A stretch of DNA of 64,000 bases from positions 1-64,000 of the forward strand of contig JANYBV010000022.1 of the NCBI GenBank assembly GCA_025360605.1, given 5' to 3'. Position numbers and translations under genes: made by a program. The number at the start of each line of letters is the position of its first letter. Positions within the stretch are counted from its first letter, which is position 1. The notes under the pieces are model-generated. The model worked only from the letters and a program-made list of their open reading frames with translations, ran no database searches and was not told where the DNA came from. This DNA comes from Alphaproteobacteria bacterium (lineage in GTDB: Bacteria; Pseudomonadota; Alphaproteobacteria; Rickettsiales; SXRF01). Of this stretch, positions 24,922 to 33,827 are shown one piece after another.

Positions 24922-25799
24922 ATCTCCACCGTGCCTTCAAATTCCACCTGCACGGGGCCATGCAGGAACACATAGCCGTCTTTATCAACGCGCGACATCA
25001 GCGTTTGTCCGGCGGGCGGATTTTGCAGCGTCAGCGTATGGTATTTATCGCCGCTGAGCAGTTCGCGTTTCACCGCGCCCACTTTCACCGCACACGCAGC
25101 GGTTCCGCACGATGCCGTCAGGCCCACGCCACGCTCCCACACACGCATGAATATCTGGCCGGATAATGAATTGCCGGTGACATAGGCGATGCTGACATTC
25201 ACGCCTTTAGGAAACAGAGGATGGCGTTGCAGTTGTGCGCCCACTTTTTCAATGCGGTGGATCAGGTTTATTTCAGGAACAAAAAATACCACATGCGGAT
25301 TGCCCATGCTCACGCAAATGGGATCATTCAATCCCTCGGTTTCAAGAGGCACATGCAGCGTATCGACGGGGTGCGAAAGCGGAATATCCTGCCAGCTGAA
25401 TTTAGGAATGCCCATGTTGGCCGTTACCAGTCCGGTGGCATCTTTCCATCCGGCGAGGCCTGCGCCCCAGAGATTGATTTCGCATTGCAGCGTGTCGGCA
25501 TTGGTTTTGACTTTGGCGTTGCCTACTTTTTTCTTGTCCATCATAATCCAGCCGACACAACGCGTCGCGTTGCCGCAGGCATTCACCTCGCCGCCATCGG
25601 CATTATAGATGCGCATGAAAACATCGGCTTCCGGTGTAGGCTCCATCACGATAAGCTGATCACATCCGCGTGTTACCGGATGGTCGCGTGCAGACAACGC
25701 CCGCACCTGCGACAAATTCAGGTGAACAGGATTCTGGCGTGCGTCAAAGATGATAAAATCATTCCCCGCGCCGTTCATTTTGATGAAGGGTGTGTTCAT
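24918..25799 (-). CDS. dapF: Diaminopimelate epimerase
   Basis: 293-residue cofactor-independent epimerase making meso-diaminopimelate for peptidoglycan and lysine. Both catalytic cysteines are present: Cys75 in NACGNATRC and Cys231 in TASCGTAAC. Other family marks: FIKMNGAGNDFIIFD at the start, VSMGNPHVVFFV, and MRVWERGVGLT. Stop and start overlap by 4 bases with mtaB. With lysA at 47398 and asd at 60348, three enzymes of the diaminopimelate/lysine route lie in the window. Confidence 0.97.
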   Translation of the reverse strand: MNTPFIKMNGAGNDFIIFDARQNPVHLNLSQVRALSARDHPVTRGCDQLIVMEPTPEADVFMRIYNADGGEVNACGNATRCVGWIMMDKKKVGNAKVKTNADTLQCEINLWGAGLAGWKDATGLVTANMGIPKFSWQDIPLSHPVDTLHVPLETEGLNDPICVSMGNPHVVFFVPEINLIHRIEKVGAQLQRHPLFPKGVNVSIAYVTGNSLSGQIFMRVWERGVGLTASCGTAACAVKVGAVKRELLSGDKYHTLTLQNPPAGQTLMSRVDKDGYVFLHGPVQVEFEGTVEI

Positions 25800-25838
25800 G
25801 CCCTTATTTATACAGGGATATTGTGCCAGTGCAATAGG

Positions 25839-26267
25839 TCAGGCGTGTTCTGCTGATGGGCCTTTGTCTTTGTAAGAGTCTGATTTGGTTGCAATTTTAG
25901 ACCATTGCGTGGCTTGTACATTTTCGTTCATGGCTTGAAGCTGTTGGGTAACCATTATGAATGAATGTCGCGCATCTTCATCCTCTATAATGATACGGGG
26001 GCCAAGCTCGGGGTCTTCATGGATCTGGTTGACGGCCAGTGCAATCAGGCTGTCCTGCCGGATTTTTCGTTGCGCAGGCGTTTCATTGGGAATATCTGGC
26101 ATAAGGTTGGTCATCGCATTCATCTCTTTGCGAAGCGTGTCCATCAGGGGGTCGTATTCATCACAGTGCAATATGGCCAGAACGAACTTGGTCGACAAAT
26201 CCAACCGTTTTTCGCGTTCAATGGGAGTGGTTACCTTACGTTTCAGGAAGTAATCAATGAGCCGCAT
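25839..26267 (-). CDS. Unknown protein, tandem paralogue B
   Basis: 142-residue soluble protein of no family I know. After a basic N terminus (MRLIDYFLKRKVTT) it is mainly helical. It shares with the upstream gene product the pattern VLAIL...D..., LMDTL, MTNLMPDIPNET, RQDSLIALAVNQIHEDP, and a closing VTQQLQAMNE. No signal peptide or membrane segment. It lies 82 bases after its paralogue and 39 bases before dapF. It has no visible strong Shine-Dalgarno. Function is unknown. Confidence 0.7.
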   Translation of the reverse strand: MRLIDYFLKRKVTTPIEREKRLDLSTKFVLAILHCDEYDPLMDTLRKEMNAMTNLMPDIPNETPAQRKIRQDSLIALAVNQIHEDPELGPRIIIEDEDARHSFIMVTQQLQAMNENVQATQWSKIATKSDSYKDKGPSAEHA

Positions 26268-26349
26268 ATAGCTATACCGGTTAGAGTTTTTACCTCAAAT
26301 ATATTAGCATATAGATTCTTAAGTATCCCTAAACGGGTGTTTATTGCGC

Positions 26350-26751
26350 CTAAAAGGCTCGTGGATTTGCTTTGGTTTCCGTGGTTTTTTTCGCCAGCGC
26401 CGCCCATTTTGAAGCGGATCGCGCCCGATTCATACGTTCCAGTTCATCAGTAACTGCATGAAACATAAAATTAATATCAGGAGATTCATTGGTAATTAAA
26501 TGCTCAAGCCCGCGATGAGGGTCTTCATGGATATTATTCACCGCAAGCGTAATCAGGCTATCGTGTCTGAGCAAGCGGTCTTCGGCAGTTTCATCAGGGA
26601 TGGCGGGCAGGATTTTAGTCATTCCGTCGAGCTTGTCGTGCAATCTTTCCATCAAAAAACTATGGTCATCATTATCTAAGATTGCCACTACCTGCCCCGT
26701 GAGCATGTCGGTATCATTGTCGTACTCGGGGCGCTCCGGATGATGAGCCAT
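26350..26751 (-). CDS. Unknown protein, tandem paralogue A
   Basis: 133-residue soluble protein, paralogue of the next gene. The aligned centre (from VVAIL to IHEDPHRG) has 31 identical residues in about 61 positions by eye. Conserved features are LMERL, MTKILPAIPDET, RHDSLITLAVNNIHEDP, then VTDELERMN and a Trp near the end (SKWAAL). It begins 21 bases after parE stops and is probably cotranscribed with it. The conserved DSL-x3-AVN-IHEDP core is likely the functional part. Confidence 0.7.
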   Translation of the reverse strand: MAHHPERPEYDNDTDMLTGQVVAILDNDDHSFLMERLHDKLDGMTKILPAIPDETAEDRLLRHDSLITLAVNNIHEDPHRGLEHLITNESPDINFMFHAVTDELERMNRARSASKWAALAKKTTETKANPRAF

Positions 26752-26772
26752 GGTGAAAACCGATGTTAGAGC

Positions 26773-28755
26773 TTAAACGTCCAGCTGTTCGATAATGTCC
26801 GTACCGCGGTTGGCGGTTTGTTCCTGAATAAAATTGAAGCGGTGTTCTGGTTTGCGGCCCATCAGCTGTTCAACACGTTCCTTGGTGGGTTCGATATCGC
26901 CGTCCTGAATTTTCACCTGCAAGAGGATACGTGTGCCCACATTCATGGTGGTTTCTTTCAGCTGCGGCGGTGTCATTTCACCTAGACCTTTAAAGCGGCC
27001 CATTTCCACCTTGCTGTTATGCCTTGAATGCTTGGCGATGATGTCCTCGCGCTCTTTTTCGTCCTGCGCGTAGTAGGTCGTGGTGCCGATGGTGATGCGG
27101 TATAGCGGCGGGCGGGCGAGGTAGAGATGGCCGTTGGTGATGAGGTCGGGCATTTCCTGATAGAAAAAGGTCATGAGCAAGGAGGCGATGTGTGCGCCGT
27201 CCACGTCGGCATCAGTCATGATGATGACTTTTTCATAACGCAAATTTTCGTCGTTGTAATGGTTGCCGTAGCCACAACCGAGCGCAAGAATCAGATCGGC
27301 GAGTTCTTGATTGGCTTTGATTTTATCTACCGTTGCGCTGGCAACGTTCAGGATTTTACCGCGCAATGGCAGCACCGCTTGAGTCTGGCGGTCACGTGCC
27401 TGCTTGGCGGAGCCACCGGCCGAATCACCCTCAACGATGAAAAGCTCGGTGCCGATATTGGCCGAGCTGGTGCAATCCGCCAGCTTTCCGGGTAAGCGCA
27501 AACGCTGCGTTACCGACTTGCGGCTGGTTTCTTTATCGGCTTTACGGCGCAGGCGGTCTTCAAAACGCTCCACCACATGAGCCAGCAGTTTATTGCTGTT
27601 TTCTGGGTCACCGCTTAAGTAATGGTCGAAATGGTCGCGCACGGCGTTTTCCACCAGTCGCGCCGCTTCCTGACTCACTAGCTTGTTTTTGGTCTGCCCT
27701 TGGAATTGTGGGTCTTTCATAAACAGCGAGAGAATAATCACCGCGCCACCGAGCATGTCTTCGCCCATGGCCTGCGCAATTTTCTTATTCCCCACTAATT
27801 CACCGTAAGATTTGATGCCTCTGGTGATGGCGCTGCGCAAACCGGATTCGTGCGTTCCGCCGTCGGGCGTGGGGATGGTATTGCAATAGGTGCTTTCATA
27901 GGGTTCTTCATCGGCAGGCCAATGGATAGCCCATTCCACGCGGCCCATTTTTCCGGATAATTCCGCGTCACCAAAAAATGGTTGCGACACCACGGTTGGC
28001 CGGTCGCCTAAATGCTGGGCGAGAAAGTCACTTAACCCACCCGGAAAATGGATGGTTTCTTTGGCAGGTACATCCGAGCCTTCCGAAAGCAATGATTCAT
28101 CGCAGATCCAGCGGATTTCAACGCCGCGATAAAGGTACGCTTTCGAGCGGGCAAGCTTGTAGAGTTTCTCGGGGCGGAATTTGGCTTTACCAAAAATTTC
28201 ACTGTCAGGACGGAATGCAACGGTGGTACCGCGCCCTTTAGCATCGGTGCCGACGCTGCTTAGTTTACTGGTTGGCTCGCCGCGGCTGTAAGATTGGCGG
28301 TATACATTTTTATCGCGCACAACTTCCACTTCAAGATAATCGGCAAGCGCGTTCACCACCGAAATACCCACACCATGCAACCCGCCGGAGGTTTCATACA
28401 CTTTGCCACCGAATTTGCCGCCGGAATGCAGCGTGGTGAGGATGACCTCAAGGGCAGATTTTTTAGGGAATTTAGGATGCGGGTCAATAGGGATACCGCG
28501 GCCATTGTCGCGCACGACAATCACGTTGTCTTCACGCATTTCCAGCTCAATCCTATTGGCGAATCCCGCCACCGCTTCGTCCATCGCGTTGTCGAACACT
28601 TCGTTGACAAGGTGGTGCATGGCGACTTCATCGGTGCCGCCGATATACATGCCAGGGCGGCGGCGAACAGGCTCAAGGCCTTCGAGGACTTCAATATCCT
28701 CGGCCGTATACGACTGATTTTTAAGTTGTTGCTTGTTGGTGAATAGATCGCTCAT
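26773..28755 (-). CDS. parE: DNA topoisomerase IV subunit B
   Basis: 660-residue ATPase subunit of topoisomerase IV. GHKL ATPase domain: VFDNAMDEA, DNGRGIP and GGLHGVGISVVNAL. The transducer follows, then the TOPRIM domain with LFIVEGDSAGGSAKQARDR and MTDADVDGAHI, and the C-terminal GRFKGLGEM / VEQLMGRKPEHRFNFI end. A GyrB-type insertion is missing and the sequence HYNDENLRYEKVII after the EGDSAGG region is typical of alphaproteobacterial ParE. It partners with parC at 17589-19823; the two are about 7 kb apart, not in one operon. Confidence 0.94.
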   Translation of the reverse strand: MSDLFTNKQQLKNQSYTAEDIEVLEGLEPVRRRPGMYIGGTDEVAMHHLVNEVFDNAMDEAVAGFANRIELEMREDNVIVVRDNGRGIPIDPHPKFPKKSALEVILTTLHSGGKFGGKVYETSGGLHGVGISVVNALADYLEVEVVRDKNVYRQSYSRGEPTSKLSSVGTDAKGRGTTVAFRPDSEIFGKAKFRPEKLYKLARSKAYLYRGVEIRWICDESLLSEGSDVPAKETIHFPGGLSDFLAQHLGDRPTVVSQPFFGDAELSGKMGRVEWAIHWPADEEPYESTYCNTIPTPDGGTHESGLRSAITRGIKSYGELVGNKKIAQAMGEDMLGGAVIILSLFMKDPQFQGQTKNKLVSQEAARLVENAVRDHFDHYLSGDPENSNKLLAHVVERFEDRLRRKADKETSRKSVTQRLRLPGKLADCTSSANIGTELFIVEGDSAGGSAKQARDRQTQAVLPLRGKILNVASATVDKIKANQELADLILALGCGYGNHYNDENLRYEKVIIMTDADVDGAHIASLLMTFFYQEMPDLITNGHLYLARPPLYRITIGTTTYYAQDEKEREDIIAKHSRHNSKVEMGRFKGLGEMTPPQLKETTMNVGTRILLQVKIQDGDIEPTKERVEQLMGRKPEHRFNFIQEQTANRGTDIIEQLDV

Positions 28756-28786
28756 GCAACAGGTAATAGCAGGAAAACAGCGGATT

Positions 28787-29908
28787 TCAAGATTTTTGCG
28801 GTTCCGGCAGCAAATAATTTTTGCGCAACCTCAGGAAGGGTTTTTCGATCAGGCCGTAAGTAGCGGCGCTGAAAAGCGTAAGTAACGGAAAAATAATCAG
28901 CGTCGCAATGGCTAACTTGTTGTAAAAACCCGCCCCCATCAAAAAGCGTGTATTGGCATATATAATAAGAAAGGGAAGTAGCTGAAAGTGGTTGAGATAG
29001 ATGGAATAAGACCATCTTCCCAGTGCTGACAGCGGTTGGTCGAGGCGTTTGGGGATACGCAATTGCAGGTAGGCGATAATCATCAGCGAATAGCATGCCG
29101 CCTCAATGGTCGGCAGTACCACCCAAAAGAAATCCGTTGAAGGATGGTCACCATATTCATACAGCCCGCCTTGAAACTGGACATACTCATACAGTAGCAT
29201 AATACCTGCAAAGCCGGAAATACCGAGGCGTTTAAGTATCTGTGTATGATCGGGGCGGGATATTTTAAGCCACTGTTCAAGGTGGAAGGCTGCCGCCCCT
29301 AATATGAATTGGTCGGCGTGTCCCCAGATTGTCCAGTAGGAAAGGTATTGCACCGAACCGGTGAGATACCATTGCAGAAAACGATGGCCTATCAGGGCAA
29401 TTAAAAACCATAGCAGGACTTTAGCACCATATTTGCGCACGCCAAACAGGATAACGGGTAATGCGAGGTAGTATTGCAGTTCGATATATATCGTCCACGA
29501 GCCTTGCGGGTGGAGTATTTTCGTCACTAGCTGGGTGAAGAGTTCCATGGAATTTTCTTTAGCCGCCATGAACTGGTCAATGAGTGCCAGCGATTCGGAG
29601 ACGCCCCAGAAAATCACTAGCGGCAATAGCCTGAGTATACGGTTAAACCAGAATTTGACGATGTGGATGCGCTTGCCATGAGTGAGATAGGTAAAGATGT
29701 AGCCACTGATACACATGAAAAGTGCTACGCCCGAGTATCCCTGTTCCAGCAACGAAAAAAACGGTGTGTAGATATGATAAAGTCCCTGACACTGCATATT
29801 GGGGCAGGCGGTGGAATAGTGGGTGAAATGCCAGATAAAAACCATAAAGGCGGCGAACGCCCGTAAGTGGTCGAGATTAGAAAGGTATGTCTGACTGCTT
29901 GATCGCAT
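28787..29908 (-). CDS. Membrane acyltransferase 3 family (OafA/YrhL-like)
   Basis: 373-residue integral membrane O-acyltransferase. The N terminus has the family signature LDHLRAFAAFMVFIWHF with the catalytic-type His near residue 27. It continues with GYSGVALFMCISGYIFTYL and FWFNRILRLLPLVIFW, then many hydrophobic segments and the closing FLRLRKN. Such enzymes acylate lipopolysaccharide O-chains, capsules or other surface glycans. It lies between mfd (15 bases upstream) and parE (31 bases downstream), both minus, so it is probably read through from mfd. Confidence 0.88.
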   Translation of the reverse strand: MRSSSQTYLSNLDHLRAFAAFMVFIWHFTHYSTACPNMQCQGLYHIYTPFFSLLEQGYSGVALFMCISGYIFTYLTHGKRIHIVKFWFNRILRLLPLVIFWGVSESLALIDQFMAAKENSMELFTQLVTKILHPQGSWTIYIELQYYLALPVILFGVRKYGAKVLLWFLIALIGHRFLQWYLTGSVQYLSYWTIWGHADQFILGAAAFHLEQWLKISRPDHTQILKRLGISGFAGIMLLYEYVQFQGGLYEYGDHPSTDFFWVVLPTIEAACYSLMIIAYLQLRIPKRLDQPLSALGRWSYSIYLNHFQLLPFLIIYANTRFLMGAGFYNKLAIATLIIFPLLTLFSAATYGLIEKPFLRLRKNYLLPEPQKS

Positions 29909-29923
29909 GCTGCCTGAAGGTTA

Positions 29924-32900
29924 TTAAATTGACTTCAGGCTACCAATATCACTAACCAGCTTCTTTATCACCGTAATTTTATCGGCCGTATTTTTCCATT
30001 CATGGGTGAAGACCAGTTTCTGGTCGGGGCGCACTTTGAGCGTGCGTGCATTGCGTTCCACGAAGTTCAGTAGCGCATCAGGATGCGAAAATATATTATT
30101 GTGGAAGGTGATGACGGCACCCTTCGGCCCGACATCTATGCGCCCGATGCTGGCGCGGCGGCACAGCAGCTTGATGCTGAGAGTATCGACCAGATGCTGC
30201 ACTTCTTCCGGCATCTCGCCAAAACGGTCGACCAACTCGGCAGCAAAACTGTTGATGTCGGCTTCTTCATTCATGTCGGCGATACGGCGGTATAACCCCA
30301 AACGCAATGTCAGATCACCGACATAGGTTTCGGGAATCATGACCGAAATGCCCAGCATAATTTGTGGGGAGTAATCTTCCGATTGTGCTTCTTCCTCTGC
30401 TTGCCGCGCCTTTTTGTCTTTTCTCAGTGCCGCCACTGCATCTTCCAGCATTTGCTGGTACAACTCCACGCCTACCTCGCGGATGTGGCCGGACTGTTCC
30501 TCTCCGACCAGATTACCAAAACCGCGGATGTCCATATCATGCGAGGCAAGGGTGAAGCCTGCACCGAGCGTGTCCAGCGTCTGCATCACTTCCAGCCTGC
30601 GTGTCGCGTTTTTGGAAAGCTGCTTGCGGTTTGGCAGCAGGAAATAGGCATAGGCGCGGATTTTACCACGGCCCACGCGCCCACGCATCTGGTAGAGCTG
30701 CGATAGTCCGAACAGGTGCGAGTTGTGGATGATCATGGTGTTGGCGGTTGGGATATCTAACCCCGATTCGATAATGGCGGTGGACAGCAGGATATCGTAT
30801 TTTCCGTCGTAGAAATCATTCATGATGCTATCAAGGTCGGCAGGTGGCATCTGGCCATGCGCCACGCAGATGCGTGCTTCGGGCACGAGGTCATTCAGTT
30901 GCAATTTCAGATCGGCGATATCCTTGATGCGCGGGGTGACGACAAAGCATTTACCGCTGCGCAGCATTTCGCGCATGATCGCCTCACGCAGTACCACGGG
31001 GTCAAACGGCATCACGAAGCTGCGAACCGCCAGCCTGTCCACCGGAGGTGTGGTAATCAGGCTCAGGTCGCGCACACCGGTGAGTGCCATTTGCAAGGTG
31101 CGTGGAATCGGCGTGGCGGAGAGTGTCAGTACATGCACATCCGAGCGCATTTCTTTTAGCTTTTCTTTTTGCACCACGCCGAAATGTTGTTCCTCGTCGA
31201 CAATCAGTAGCCCGAGATTGTTGAATTGCACCTGTTTGGATAATAGCGCGTGCGTGCCGATGACGATATTAACGGTGCCGTCAGCCAGACCCTCGCGCGT
31301 TTCTTTTTGTTCTTTGGTGGTGACCATGCGCGAAAGCTGGCGAACCACCACCGGAAATCCTTCAAAGCGCGCGCGGAAATTGCGGTAATGCTGGCGGGCG
31401 AGGAGGGTGGTGGGTGCTACTATCGCTACTTGTTTTTTATCATCAGTATTGCAGGCGGCGACAAACGCAGCGCGCAACGCCACTTCCGTTTTTCCAAAGC
31501 CCACATCACCGCAGATGAGGCGGTCAGTGGGTTTTCCGGAATTGAGGTCTTCGAGCGTTTCGGTGATGGCGCGGGCCTGATCTTCGGTTTCAACGAAGGG
31601 GAAACGCGCACAAAAATCATCGTAGGTTCCTACGGGAATATCGAATACCGCACCTTTTTTAACCAGACGTTCGGCGGCAATTTTCAGCAGTGCTTCGGCG
31701 GCGATTTTAATGCGCTGCTTGAGCTTCGCCTTGCGCGCCTGCCACGATGCGCCACCGAGTTTATCCAGTTTAACGCCTTCTTCTTCCATACCAAAGCGCG
31801 ATACCATGTCGATATTTTCGACAGGCAGGAACAGCTTGTCGTCGTCGGCGTAAATAATTTTCAGGCAATCATGCGATGCGCCGGACACGGTGAGGGTAAT
31901 TAGCCCTTCAAAGCGGCCAATACCATGTTCCTTGTGAACGACTAGCTCACCTTCGTTGAAGTTGGCGGATTCAGCGAGGAAGATGTCGGATTTTTTCTTT
32001 TTGGGTTTGGCGCGGCTGATGCGCTCACCGAGGATATCCTGTTCGCTTAAAATAACATGTCTGTCGGTTTCAAAACCGTTCTCCAGCGGCAGCAACGCAA
32101 GGCCGATGGTTTTGCCTTTAATGTCCTTATTTTTATTCCAGTGCTCAAGCGTCATGCAGTGGAAATGGCGTTCCATCAACAGGGTTTGTAAACGCTCACG
32201 CGAGCCGGATGTGAAGCAGGCGATGATGATGCCTTTGCCTTTGATGGCGGCACCTTCCATCCTGCTTTTGAGCTGGTCGAAGGGAGTACGGTCGGACTGT
32301 CCTTGCGTGAAGCGGATGCAGGGGCGGTAGCCGAGTTGGATGACATTCAGCGTATCGGAGGTTTCCGTGAAGGTGGAAAACAACACGCTGGTGCGGGCGG
32401 CCAGCATGTCGTTCCATGGTTTTTCCATGATAAACGCCTGATCGGGCGGGACGGGATTGTAGATACTGCCGGAGGCGAAACTGTTTTTCGTGCTGGTTGT
32501 TTTAAGCGCATTGGTGCGCGCTTCAAAATAATCAAGGATGCTTTCAAAGCGTTCGTCGATAGCGGTTTGCGATTCGCTGTCGAGCGTTACCAGCGTATTG
32601 TTGCAATAATCGAACAGGGTGTCCATGTGCGGGTAAAACAGCGGCAGCCAGTGTTCCATGCCGGTGTAGCTGTGTTGGACGGAGATCGCTTCATAGAGCG
32701 GATCGTCTTTGTGCACCGCACCAAATAAATCGCGGTAGCGCTCGCGGAAATGTTCGATAGTGGTATCGTTCAGTAACACCTCGCTCATCGGGTAGAGTAT
32801 GAGTTTGGTCTGGGTGCCCTGCGTCAGCTGCGTCATCGGGTCATATTGCCGGATGCTTTCGATCTCGTTGCCGAACAGGTCAATACGCACACCTGCGCTC

Positions 32901-33472
32901 GCGTCACCCACCGTCAGGCCTGCGGGCATGATGTCGATGATGCCGCCGCGCACCGCAAATTCCCCTGGTTCCATGGCTTTGCCGTTGCGGTGGTATCCTT
33001 GCGCCGCGAGATAGTGCATCAGCTTGTCGACATTCAGCGGTTTGCCTTTTTCAATGGCGAATACCACGTCCTTCATCACCGATTTGGGCGGTAATTTTTG
33101 TAGCACAGCATTGGCGGTGGTGAGGATAATGCGTGGTTTGGCGGGATTGGGATTCGAGGCAAGCGTCGCCAGCACCCGCATACGCTTGGCCATGATGGAT
33201 GGTAGCGGCGATGTGCGGTCATAAGGCATGCAGTCCCACGCCGGAAAACGTAATACTTCTATATCAGGGGCAAAAAACGCCAGTGCCTCGGCGGTCATCT
33301 CAAGGCTGCGGTCATGGATGGCGATGTGCAGGATGCTTTCATGCTTTGTCCCGATGGCCGAGCGTCCATGCACCAGATCGCTGAGTACAAGCGCCTCCGA
33401 TCCGATGGGTACACCGGCCAGTGTCCATAGTTTTTTGGAGGGTTCAGGCGTTGTTGCCTTAATGGTGCTCAT
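29924..33472 (-). CDS. mfd: Transcription-repair coupling factor
   Basis: 1182-residue ATP-dependent translocase that removes stalled RNA polymerase and recruits UvrA. The UvrB-like N-terminal region is about 1-450. The RNAP-interacting domain shows GELVVHKEHGIGRFEGLITL near 520. The SF2 motor has CGDVGFGKTEVALRAAF (Walker A), VDEEQHFGV (DEEQ box), TLSATPIPRTLQM and the translocation-type motif QMRGRVGR. The C-terminal regulatory domain includes LRLGLYRRIADM. Full length. sdhE lies 4 bases upstream. Confidence 0.97.
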   Translation of the reverse strand: MSTIKATTPEPSKKLWTLAGVPIGSEALVLSDLVHGRSAIGTKHESILHIAIHDRSLEMTAEALAFFAPDIEVLRFPAWDCMPYDRTSPLPSIMAKRMRVLATLASNPNPAKPRIILTTANAVLQKLPPKSVMKDVVFAIEKGKPLNVDKLMHYLAAQGYHRNGKAMEPGEFAVRGGIIDIMPAGLTVGDASAGVRIDLFGNEIESIRQYDPMTQLTQGTQTKLILYPMSEVLLNDTTIEHFRERYRDLFGAVHKDDPLYEAISVQHSYTGMEHWLPLFYPHMDTLFDYCNNTLVTLDSESQTAIDERFESILDYFEARTNALKTTSTKNSFASGSIYNPVPPDQAFIMEKPWNDMLAARTSVLFSTFTETSDTLNVIQLGYRPCIRFTQGQSDRTPFDQLKSRMEGAAIKGKGIIIACFTSGSRERLQTLLMERHFHCMTLEHWNKNKDIKGKTIGLALLPLENGFETDRHVILSEQDILGERISRAKPKKKKSDIFLAESANFNEGELVVHKEHGIGRFEGLITLTVSGASHDCLKIIYADDDKLFLPVENIDMVSRFGMEEEGVKLDKLGGASWQARKAKLKQRIKIAAEALLKIAAERLVKKGAVFDIPVGTYDDFCARFPFVETEDQARAITETLEDLNSGKPTDRLICGDVGFGKTEVALRAAFVAACNTDDKKQVAIVAPTTLLARQHYRNFRARFEGFPVVVRQLSRMVTTKEQKETREGLADGTVNIVIGTHALLSKQVQFNNLGLLIVDEEQHFGVVQKEKLKEMRSDVHVLTLSATPIPRTLQMALTGVRDLSLITTPPVDRLAVRSFVMPFDPVVLREAIMREMLRSGKCFVVTPRIKDIADLKLQLNDLVPEARICVAHGQMPPADLDSIMNDFYDGKYDILLSTAIIESGLDIPTANTMIIHNSHLFGLSQLYQMRGRVGRGKIRAYAYFLLPNRKQLSKNATRRLEVMQTLDTLGAGFTLASHDMDIRGFGNLVGEEQSGHIREVGVELYQQMLEDAVAALRKDKKARQAEEEAQSEDYSPQIMLGISVMIPETYVGDLTLRLGLYRRIADMNEEADINSFAAELVDRFGEMPEEVQHLVDTLSIKLLCRRASIGRIDVGPKGAVITFHNNIFSHPDALLNFVERNARTLKVRPDQKLVFTHEWKNTADKITVIKKLVSDIGSLKSI

Positions 33473-33476
33473 AGGG

Positions 33477-33731
33477 TTATGTGGGCTTATAGCCTTTTAA
33501 CAGGTCGATCAGATCGGTATATTCGCCGGATTCAGGTGCGGTTTTTCCGATCAGCCAACTCCAGATGTCGGCATCGTCTTCGTCCAGCAGCTTTTCATAG
33601 GCTGCAAGCAGGGCAGGGCTAAGCGTGGGAAGCATCCGTTCGGAGAACTGCCCGAAGATCAGATCGGTTTCCTTGCAGCCTCTATGCCCACTGCGGTACT
33701 GGAGCCTTTTTAGGAGCAATTCCTTACTCAT
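33477..33731 (-). CDS. sdhE: FAD assembly factor SdhE (succinate dehydrogenase assembly factor 2)
   Basis: 84-residue small helical protein that promotes covalent FAD attachment to the succinate dehydrogenase flavoprotein. The signature RLQYRSGHRGCKETDLIFGQF contains the essential RGxxE. The end WSWLIGKTAPES matches the family W-x-W pattern. sdhE next to mfd is common in alphaproteobacteria. First gene of the minus-strand run that extends to the GNAT gene. Confidence 0.93.
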   Translation of the reverse strand: MSKELLLKRLQYRSGHRGCKETDLIFGQFSERMLPTLSPALLAAYEKLLDEDDADIWSWLIGKTAPESGEYTDLIDLLKGYKPT

Positions 33732-33775
33732 AATCCTGTTGTTATTGCTTGGGAATTAATGATTTATTCACTTTG

Positions 33776-33803
33776 TTGTTCTAAATTATGGCTATAGCAT
33801 AAT
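33776..33803 (+). promoter_or_regulatory. Possible promoter of the PAS/GGDEF-like gene
   Basis: TTGTTC (33776-33781), 16 bases, CATAAT (33798-33803). Only a moderate match. It lies in the 96-base gap shared with the divergent sdhE gene. Confidence 0.35.
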
Positions 33804-33827
33804 CTAATGTAGAAGGTTACCCAATTT

